Assembly: GCF_958298935.1 (NCBI RefSeq)
Contig: NC_084922.1
Location: 12,526,501 to 12,590,500, forward strand
DNA: 64,000 nt
Direction of reading: 5' to 3'
Origin: Phragmites australis
Taxonomy: Eukaryota > Streptophyta > Magnoliopsida > Poales > Poaceae
Positions 57,634 through 64,000 of the stretch are shown one piece after another. The position numbers and the translations under genes were made by a program. The notes beneath the pieces were generated by a model, which saw only the letters and a program-made list of their open reading frames with translations, did no database searches and was not told the origin of the DNA. The first letter of the stretch is position 1. Every line of letters starts with the position of its first letter.

Positions 57634-57984
57634 AGTTCATTACCTGATTCTTTTCAATGCAAAAATCTTAGTTCAAGGTCTTCAGTTAATGACAAAAGTT
57701 GAATGACATCGCTTTTTACCCATTTGTTGCATACTTGTGTTAATTATAAAATTTTGTTGCAAACTTGTCTTAGTTATGAACTTTATTGAATGACATGTGA
57801 AAGAACATGGTTATGTATGCATGAATGAGATGAGATGTGAATGAATTGTGTATGTATGTCAGATTATATGTGCTGAGATAATTATATGTGTATGTGCAAC
57901 TTAAATGCATTATCTTGTTGTATGTGTTGTATGCGACATTATTTGTGTTGTTGTCAACAACATCAAATTCTATATGGAGGAAGG
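57634..57984. other. AT-rich 3' flank of the CACTA-C second gene
   Basis: TGTATGTATG-rich, AT-rich sequence without a gene; probably 3' untranslated. Confidence 0.4.
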
Positions 57985-58290
57985 CCATGAGTGTCGGCTC
58001 ATAACAAAAGGCTGGTACTAATAGTCTCCATATTAGTACCAGTTTGTCCCACTAGCATGCACTGACACTCAGACTATCAGTGCCAGTTCCATGTTATGGA
58101 CCAGCACTGATACTCAGAGAGGAGAGGCCATGAGTGTTGGCTCGTGACAAAAGGCTGGCACTAATAGTCTCCGTATCCGTGCCAGCTTGTCTCACTAGGC
58201 AGCACTGATACTCAAACTATCAGTACCGGTTTTATGTTATGGACTAGCACTAATATCGATTATCAGTGCTGGTTCATAAACTGATACTGA
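57985..58290. repeat. CACTA-C 3' subterminal array with an internal 119-bp duplication
   Basis: The block GGCCATGAGTGT(C/T)GGCTC..ACAAAAGGCTGG.ACTAATAGTCTCC occurs twice (57985 and about 58104), interspersed with ATCAGTGCCAGTT / GATACTCAGACTATCAG motifs. The array ends in ATCAGTGCTGGTTCATAAACTGATA, with no terminal repeat after it. Confidence 0.8.
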
Positions 58291-58310
58291 AAACCACATA
58301 TTATCAATGT

Positions 58311-58322
58311 CAAATAATCAAT
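58311..58322. other. Junction between CACTA-C remnant and CACTA-E end
   Basis: CAAATAATCAAT; the last three bases, AAT, would be the 5' target duplication of CACTA-E. Confidence 0.3.
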
Positions 58323-58640
58323 CACTACAAGACGGTAGAGAATTAGAGGCTAGCTTTTCAGCCTCAAAAACTAGCAAATACAACCTCAAATGACATTGAG
58401 ACTAACATAGCTTGCCTCGAATACCTATGCCTCAAAAGGGGTCTTTTGAGGCAACCATATAAAGTTAGCCTCAAAATAGGCAGGTTGAGGGAGTCTGAGT
58501 CAACCTCAGATTCTCATTGAGGCACACAGGTTGTCTCAATGCTCCTATGTATGCTGAGGCTATAGCTTGTTGCCTCAAACACACTAAGGCAACTATGGCT
58601 GCCTCAAAATCTCAATACAACAATATTCAAATATCTTGAT
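58323..58640 (+). mobile_element. CACTA-E: left-end fragment of a different CACTA family
   Basis: CACTACAAGACGGTAGAG, followed by repeated GCCTCAAA / TTGAGGCA motifs in both orientations (58362-58605), a terminal plus subterminal structure unlike those of CACTA-A to -D. No internal gene or right end is found in the window. Confidence 0.55.
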
Positions 58641-58965
58641 TCTTGATAACATAAAATATGAATACTATAAATTGTGACAGATCGTCCATGCAAAATAAAG
58701 TGCAATGTACATCAAACAACTGTAAAAAAAAGATGCATCATTCAATGGTTGTTGACACAAGAAAGGTGCCATCTATCGATCATCCAAACACAAAAGGAAA
58801 CATTCTTGTGAGTTTCATTGTCCATACACAAAAGGTGACATCATTAATCATGTACACAAAGGTTGTGGCTAATGGGAGTCTTTCAATAGCCAATCCGTAC
58901 AACTTGGTGATCTTCTGCAAAAGAAGCTCAATCACCTACGATTTGAACTAGAAATCCGATTAGAG
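58641..58965. other. Unassigned stretch with one motif-free ORF
   Basis: Contains an open frame at 58658-58951 (97 codons) with no recognised motif and a local near-repeat (ACACAAAAGG at 58789 and 58829). Probably inside CACTA-E. Confidence 0.3.
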
Positions 58966-59009
58966 CTACATATAAAATATGTTTGAGTCAAAACATATTT
59001 TATATGTAG
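58966..59009. repeat. Perfect 19-bp inverted repeat at the CACTA-E / CACTA-D junction
   Basis: CTACATATAAAATATGTTT (58966-58984) and its exact reverse complement (58991-59009) with a 6-base loop. It lies exactly where the CACTA-D TNP2 homology stops. Confidence 0.9.
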
Positions 59010-60265
59010 GATGTCTATGAGTACTTCTCGTGTTGCCGAAAGGATTTATCCAATCCGTACTAAATTTGAACCTTATATTACTCACTTCATCTCTAAATTT
59101 CTTGTATTTTGAATCAAATTTCCTCCATTGCATGCCATCAGTAGGATGTCTAAGCATTCTATCTTTCTTGCGCTATTCAGCGTGCCATCACATCAGCTTG
59201 GCATTCGCTCTGTTAGCAAATAATAGCTTCAAATGGGGGATTATAGGAAAATACCAAACCACCTTAACGGAGGTCTTTTCTTCTTTCTCTTCACCCCATG
59301 ACAACACTCTTGATATCATCAACGTTGCGCTTGTACTGTGGTGCATTGCAAACGTGGCATGCTTCCAAGTCTGCATCCTTGCAGCAAAACAACATGCAGT
59401 TGTTTCCACATGCACGTATTTTCTCTACTTCCAATCACAACGAGCAGATAACCTGCTTCCCACGGTACGTGTTTTCGGGCAACACGTGCCTCCTTGGAAG
59501 AAATTCCCTCGATAATTCTAAAAATTCATTGAAGCCCTTATCGGCCCAACCATTGACAGTCTTCATTTGCAGTAGTGTCAGCACCACATGCAACTTGTTG
59601 TGCTCATCTTTACAGTTTGGGTAAACTAGTGTTTTAGAGTTCTCTACCATGTGCTCTAAGTTGTCTTCATTGTTGCCAACAAAAGTGTTCCCTCTATCGT
59701 TCTCGAAAAAAGTAGCTTCAAATGCCGACATATTAAAGTCTTTGTTAGCTGTCATATCAATGCTTATGTCTTCTTTGACTATTGGTTGCCCTTCACGCCC
59801 AACATCTTCAAGTTTACCGTGCTCAGTCCAACGGGTATAGCCAGCCTTGAAACCCTTGTGAATCAAGTGTGCACGGATCTACTCTATATTTAAAAACTTA
59901 TTCTTGTTCTTGCAGTTGACACATGGACAACATATATAGTGATCGACACGTTTCCTTTTTGGCTTCTTGTACGCTGTGGCAGCCCTCAGAAAAGCCTCAA
60001 CCCCAACAAAGAACTCTAGCCCTCGATCCTTGTACATCTATGACCAATTCATCTGTAAATTATTATAATTAAACACATTCAACTTATAATAATTAAACAT
60101 TTTAAAATCTAGAATAAATTTTCTGAATTACCTCACATCCTAATTGGTCACTATTTGAGAGCCCATCTCTTTCCGGTATGGGCCCTCAAATAGGGACCAA
60201 TCAGGGATGCGAGGTAATTCCAAAGGATATCGTGTCCAACTACGACCCGTGGGTGGACGTGTCAT
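59010..60265 (-). pseudogene. TNP2-type CACTA transposase, N-terminal half (CACTA-D)
   Basis: Minus strand. Exon 1 from ATG 60263-60265 (RPPTGRSWTRYPLELP) to a GTAATTC donor near 60131. Exon 2 has the Transpos_assoc domain (MYKDRGLEFFVGVEAFLRAA, VDHYICCPCVNCKN; about 60050-59890). 59866-59435 is open for 143 codons (GFKAGYTRWTEHGKLEDVG, VNGWADKGFNEFLELSREFL). Then the Cys-rich block follows (ACGNNCMLFCCKDADLEACH, about 59430-59320), then MLRHPTDGMQWRKFDSKYKK and the FSTDWINPFGN core motif (59157-59040), in which the usual G of D-G-x-N-P-F-G-N is replaced. The rest of the gene is missing. Confidence 0.8.
60125..60220. repeat. 40-bp imperfect inverted repeat across CACTA-D exon 1 and its splice donor
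   Basis: Arms 60125-60164 and 60181-60220 are about 35/40 complementary (GAATTACCTC.CATCC...ATTGGTC.CTATTTGAG.GCC) with a 16-base loop. The donor sequence GGTAATTC is present at both ends, in opposite orientation. Confidence 0.85.
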
Positions 60266-61020
60266 CCCTACAACATAGTATTATATCAATTGTGTTAAAT
60301 TCACTACATTGATTAATGAACTGAAGAAATCCACTGGATTATTATTTAAATTCAAGACTTTAAAAATATATGCAATCCACATACTAGAAGATTGGAGTTA
60401 GATTTTAGGGGCATTTGCAAATACCTCCCTGATTTTTTATTCTTTGCAAGGATGCCACTCGAATGACAGTTCTAGTGGTATTTTTGCAATTTTTTAATGG
60501 CAATAACAGTTCAAGTAGTGGAAAATTTGCAATTGTCCCTAGATTTTAATATACGCACCCACATCTACGACTCAAATCATCTACAATGATAAAATTTTGA
60601 TCTTTCTTTAATTTATACCGATATTGAAGCTCTTACTCATTTCAAAATTCAACACCAAGGAATAACCACCTAAATTCAAATCGAGAGCAATCTAGCAACT
60701 AAGTCCAACTAAGAATCAAATGTAGATCATCTCTATACATCTAACAATGATAAAGTTGCAAACTTTTCCTAAATTGGATCTCAACTGCATCTCTAAATCC
60801 ATAACCATGGAACAAGCACCAACCATCAACTCTAGAGCAATCTACTAAATAAATCTATCTAAAAAAGAAATATAGATCATCTTACTAACATTAGAGAACT
60901 TGACTCCTCCAAATCTTGAATCATCCAACCGTAAAGATGGCAAAAATGGCGGCCAGCGGCGCTGTTCTGGGTGGGCTTGTGGCGGCTCTGTTCTGGTTAC
61001 GCTTGGGGGAGAAGGTGAGC
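60266..61020 (-). other. Leader and intron-like region of CACTA-D TNP2
   Basis: AT-rich, no coding motif. It contains locally repeated phrases (ATCATCT..CATCTAACA.TGATAAA.TT, at about 60578 and 60729) that suggest a diverged duplication. It corresponds to 42262-42796 in CACTA-C. Confidence 0.45.
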
Positions 61021-61027
61021 TTTTATA
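61021..61027 (-). promoter_or_regulatory. TATA box for CACTA-D TNP2
   Basis: TATAAAA on the minus strand (CTATAGTATAAAAGCTC), between the array and the leader, as in CACTA-C. Confidence 0.55.
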
Positions 61028-61216
61028 CTATAGCACTGATTAGTGTCGGTTGATATATGGAACTAGCACTAATAGTGACTATCAGTGTTGGTTCTTACCG
61101 CCTCAGTCATGGTTCGTGTGTAGGAGTTTAAGAACTGGCACCGATGCGTCAACAATAGCGGTTACGCCCAAACTAACACTGATGGGGCACTACATATATG
61201 GTGTTCTGTAGTAGTG
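61028..61216. repeat. CACTA-D subterminal array and terminus
   Basis: AGTGTCGGTTG, AGTGCTAGTTCC and CTATCAGTGTTGGTTCTT motifs in both orientations, ending GGTGTTCTGTAGTAGTG (reverse complement CACTACTACAGAACACC). Confidence 0.8.
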
Positions 61217-61219
61217 ACA

Positions 61220-61585
61220 TGATCGCAAGGAGGGGGGTTAGCACTACTAATGATTGGGAAGGAAAGAGCACCATCAAGGTGGAAGCACGGGAAGACTCAA
61301 ACAATGCAACAACATTGGCACATGCTGCTAGAAGGAGGCGGTCCAATACTCACGTATTAGGGCCCGAGTGGAGGAAGTAGGTGTGCATTGAGCCCAAGGC
61401 TAGCTATAACTGGTGGATTATAAACCAGTGTGTGAGGGAAGAGGGGCAGATAATTTGTAATCAAACTATATCTTCTTCGTCGATATAATTTATCCTCCCT
61501 TCTACTACTTTTTCTCTACCTCAAATCCTCAAGGCATGTAGCCTTGATCCACTTGTTCCCCAATTCCAATGCATGGCCTAAGACA
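61220..61585 (+). repeat. 3' LTR of GYP-3
   Basis: Aligns along its length with 32838-33198: GGGAAGGAAAGAGCACC, AGAAGGAGGCGGTCCAATAC, AGGGCCCGAGTGGAGGAAG, CCCCAATTCCAATGC. It starts three bases after the CACTA-D terminus, so the polypurine tract is lost. Confidence 0.75.
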
Positions 61586-61607
61586 CTAGAATAACTATGC
61601 CTCAGAT

Positions 61608-61790
61608 CAGGGGCGGACCTAGCTTAGGACATGGGTGTACAGATGTACGTACACCCATCTTTTTTGCAGAACAAACTGCGGTTTGCATGTATAATATAGT
61701 TGTATACTCATAAATGAGCCTGATTTGAGCCTAAACTTTTGAAGTAGCACACATATTCTGTCCCAACGAGGCTTGTCCTCCCCACCCTCC
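61608..61790 (+). mobile_element. hAT-like terminus with small palindrome
   Basis: CAGGGGCGGACCTAG resembles the CAGGGGCGGA-type end of plant hAT elements and is followed by a perfect 10-bp palindrome arm pair (ATGGGTGTAC 61631-61640 / GTACACCCAT 61649-61658). No matching right end was seen. Confidence 0.4.
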
Positions 61791-62100
61791 CTTAGGGCTT
61801 GTTTGGCAGGCCCAAACCTCACAAGGATCCCGGCCTTTTTCCCAGGGGTGAATGCCCACATGACATTCTCCTCGTGCCAGATGAATGGAGCCTTTGGTTG
61901 TTTCCATGGGCTCGCTTCCCCATTTGAGTCATGGCACTTTTGCGATAGTCACAAGCCGCCTCCTTTACCACTGCACCTTCGCCTACTCAATGCGAGCCGG
62001 CTCCTCCATCACTGTGCCTCCACCTTCACTCATGCCACCACTCACGCACTGCCTCCGCACTGCTCGCCAAAGATGATGTGAGTCCTCTCCTGCTCGCCGG
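61791..62100. other. Possible second DNA-transposon terminus and GC-rich stretch
   Basis: TTAGGGCTTGTTTGGCAGGC is typical of the GGGCTTGTTTGG ends of grass miniature elements, but no opposite end is visible. The GC-rich sequence after it gives overlapping ORFs without motif. Confidence 0.3.
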
Positions 62101-62199
62101 ATTTCTTCTCATACCTAACCATCAACAATGACAAGGAGACGAGACAAAGCTTGTTTCCCATGAATTTCTTCTCATATCTCACCGTTAACAAAGACAAGG
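62101..62199 (+). repeat. Tandem duplication of 63 bp
   Basis: ATTTCTTCTCATACCTAACC (62101) and ATTTCTTCTCATATCTCACC (62164) start two diverged copies of about 36 bp at a 63-bp step. Confidence 0.75.
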
Positions 62200-63565
62200 T
62201 GATGAGGAGGACGATTCGGGGAAGGGAAGACATAGCTACATCAGTGGTGGAGGCCGCAGGTCACGCCAGGAGAGGTGTTGCGACCAAATCTGAGGTGTCT
62301 TCAATCGTTGGAGGCCACAGCTAGGAGGAGATTGATGTCGGGAGAGGTGCACTTCAACGTTGGGCTCAGAGCTTCTTCATTCTCTCTCTCACCTATGGTA
62401 TGAAAGAAAAATCCTCTTTACCTCAGATGGTGTGGTGATGCAGGTGGATTGGTACTTGTTCTTGGTAGATCTGGCAGTTACATGTGTTGATTTTGTGCAA
62501 ATTTTGGTAGATCTTGTTAGCAGTTATTTTCACAAATTTATTGATTGGGTGGTATGATGTGTTCCTATATACACTAGTATACAATCTGGTGCCACTTGCC
62601 CGCGATGCTGGTGATCTTATTTTTCATTTGTTCATCTTGTATTTCTTTTGTTAGTAGTTTTTTACAAAGTCATTTTTTGTAGCATATTATTTTGGAGTAT
62701 AACTCTTTGTTGATTTTACATGCTGATAAAGTTCCATGATTTCATATTTCTATATTGTGATCATCAGTTCTTAAATTTTTGTTGTGTCAAGCTCTAATCC
62801 TCACTTCAGCAATTTTAAAAGTGACATGAGGATTGGACATATTCTCTTTTGTTTAGATAGTTTCAAAAAACTCAAAAACCATTCTGTTTGGGATAGGCAG
62901 GAGATCAATGTTGCCTTCTTTGTATTGTGTATCTCTCAATAGTTTCAGTGTTTCCCTTTCATTCATTTTTCTTGTCAGATTGAAGATCATTATGTGGGAG
63001 GTCTTGCCGTACCGTTGACAAAAGGAGCAGTATTTTGTACTTTGTGAATCTTCTTCTTTCTGCTTGTAGTGCACAAGATCACCCTGTGTGCATCATCACA
63101 AACATGTTTGCCTACTTTTCATCTGAATACTGTATGCAGAAGCTTTAGTCTCAAACTATAACTGTCTAAATGTTGTGTCATGCAATATGGTGACTGTTCA
63201 GTCCTATAGAATTACTGTAAAGACAAAATACTCCAGTATTGTGCAACATGCAACTTTCTTATAGTTTAATCTTTGAATTTCTAAAGAAAAAATTTTGTAT
63301 TTGTTTAGATAGGTTAAAAAACTCAAAAATCTATAGTAGCAGCCTAGCAGGGTCATCTGGTTCATGTAGAATGTAGTTGTGCTAGTGTCTGTCACTCTAT
63401 TGTAAAAGCTGAATAAGACTAGTCTATTGGTACCCTTCGGGCTTACATCCTGTACAGTTGTAGGTGGGCTGGTGTTAGCTTGGTGTTTTGCCCCAAGCAT
63501 GCTATAATTTTGACGTAAGATTTGAAAGTGGTTGTATGGATAGCCATGATTATTACCTATACAGA
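62200..63565. other. Unassigned AT-rich region with small direct repeats
   Basis: No transposon gene recognised. Direct near-repeats TTTGTTTAGATAG(G/T)TT(C/A)AAAAAACTCAAAAA lie at about 62851 and 63299. A minus-strand ORF at 62853-63074 (73 codons, with CSFCQRYGKTSH) has normal composition but no recognised family. Evidence for a gene is weak. Confidence 0.3.
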
Positions 63566-63731
63566 TTCAGAAAGTTAAACATTTTTTTAACACCGGGCCC
63601 CCTTTACCTGGGGCCTTCATTGGAGGCCATACGGGGGTTGCCATACTGAGGGATTGAACTCCAGTGGGCTCAGCAGCACCCTACTGCTTTGCCACCACTC
63701 TCCTTGCTTGTTGCTTCAGAAAGTTAAACAT
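63566..63731 (-). mobile_element. tRNA-derived SINE with a perfect 17-bp target duplication
   Basis: TTCAGAAAGTTAAACAT occurs at 63566-63582 and 63715-63731. The 132 bp between them read on the minus strand have a pol III A box-like TGGCAAAGCAGTAGG (63680-63694), a B box-like GTTCAATCC (63651-63659), then a CCCCAGGTAAAGGGGGCCCGG end and a short A tract (T6 at 63583-63588 on the plus strand). Boxes in tRNA spacing, an A-tail and a long target duplication define a SINE. The family is not identified. Confidence 0.8.
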
Positions 63732-64000
63732 GGAGTGTTGAAGTGGTCAATTTCTCTTGTATTCATTATTCATGCAGAATCTTCATTTTGATTATTTTTT
63801 TTTTTTACTTGTTCTTTTGCGATTTCAAATATTGAGGATCTTAGGTACCCTGATGTTGATGATTATGAGTGCTACCAATAGTATTTGAAGTTTGTGATGG
63901 AATGCTTGTGTCATATTGTTTCGCTTCTAAATACATGTCAATGTATGTGTGGAGAGAGCCATTCATGATGTGCTGATGTATGAATGTCATAGATTAACTT
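63732..64000. other. AT-rich end of window
   Basis: Contains a T13 run near 63797. No gene or repeat recognised. Confidence 0.4.

Larger units (their letters stand above)
41993..58310 (+). mobile_element. CACTA-C: CACTA transposon interrupted by COP-2; 3' terminus missing
   Basis: Left end CACTACAACAGAACTGGTC (41993). Contents: 5' array, TATA box, leader, TNP2 pseudogene (42797-46053), internal array (46250-46375), TATA box, GC-rich leader, second gene (47924-48664 and 55019-57633, split by COP-2), and a subterminal array at 57985-58290. After the last array repeat no reversed CACTA terminus is found; a different CACTA end (58323) follows. About 9.9 kb without COP-2. Confidence 0.8.
59010..61216 (-). 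mobile_element. CACTA-D: 5' half of an inverted CACTA transposon
   Basis: On the minus strand, from 61216: CACTACTACAGAACACC terminus, subterminal array, TATA box, leader, exon 1, intron and the first half of TNP2, then an abrupt stop at the 58966-59009 palindrome. The three bases after the terminus, ACA (61217-61219), do not match the ATC before CACTA-C, and the genes face the opposite way, so this is a separate element. Confidence 0.75.
32838..61585 (+). mobile_element. GYP-3: Ty3/gypsy element carrying nested LINE-1, CACTA-C, COP-2 and CACTA-D
   Basis: Two related short LTRs (32838-33198 and 61220-61585) face the same way. The left one is followed by a PBS-like site and gag. Gag homology stops at about 34110-34190, resumes at 41577 after LINE-1, and reaches the zinc-knuckle region at about 41950, where CACTA-C begins. 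Protease, reverse transcriptase and integrase are not seen anywhere in the nest. Either the element lacked pol or pol was deleted when the CACTA elements met. No clear 5-bp target duplication was found. Confidence 0.7.

Noticed and set aside
41993..61216. Reading 41993-61216 as one CACTA element with two termini
   Set aside because: The flanking triplets differ (ATC versus ACA), the termini differ after about 14 bases, and the right part carries TNP2 in the opposite orientation. Two elements fit better.
63060..63075. CTTGTAGTG as the right end of CACTA-E
   Set aside because: No GCCTCAAA-type subterminal motifs lie nearby and the next bases do not match the 58323 terminus.
63640..63700. A tRNA gene
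   Set aside because: A and B box-like motifs are present, but no cloverleaf was apparent; the long target duplication and A tail indicate a SINE.

Overview
This window looks like intergenic heterochromatin from a large plant genome, most likely a grass (Poaceae). The reasons are several CACTA (En/Spm) DNA transposons with subterminal repeat arrays, Ty1/copia and Ty3/gypsy LTR elements, an L1-type LINE and a tRNA-derived SINE, all nested in each other. No intact cellular gene, rRNA, tRNA or CRISPR array was found. Almost every coding region is a degenerate transposon gene broken by stops and frameshifts.

Layout. 1-6914: 3' part of CACTA-A (second gene with transposase_24, a spacer domain and a ULP1/C48-like protease; 3' subterminal array; 3' terminus). 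6915-7935: low-copy-looking sequence with a (GCAGCC)5 microsatellite. 7940-9722 and 21555-21735: two halves of a copia-like LTR (COP-1) split by CACTA-B (9726-21551, 3-bp AAA target duplication). CACTA-B carries a TNP2 gene, an internal repeat array, an RNase H1 N-terminal-type exon and a second gene. 21736-23450: an unrecognised GC-rich ORF and an AT-rich repeat. 23458-27959: 5'-truncated Ty3/gypsy pol with 3' LTR (GYP-1). 27995-29616: three abutting tandem arrays (about 110, 69 and 28 bp). 29620-31606: minus-strand gypsy leader, PBS and LTR (GYP-2). 31607-32837: possible low-copy sequence with an uninterrupted antisense exon-like ORF.

32838-61585 is one large nest: gypsy element GYP-3 (short LTRs, gag) interrupted by LINE-1 (about 34190-41576) and then by CACTA-C (from 41993). 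CACTA-C is itself interrupted inside its second gene by copia-type COP-2 (48665-55018, paired LTRs, CTTAT duplication). A CACTA-E terminal fragment (58323) and an inverted CACTA-D 5' half (59010-61216, minus) separate CACTA-C from the 3' LTR of GYP-3. 61608-64000: hAT-like termini, small duplications, and a minus-strand SINE with a perfect 17-bp target duplication.

How the parts work together (family knowledge plus inference): in CACTA elements TNP2 is the transposase, and the second gene probably encodes an accessory protein that may bind the subterminal repeats. CACTA-A, -B and -C each also carry a subterminal-type array between the two genes, followed (in A and C) by a TATA box and in all three by a GC-rich leader. 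This suggests a duplicated promoter for the second gene. None of these elements looks able to move now.
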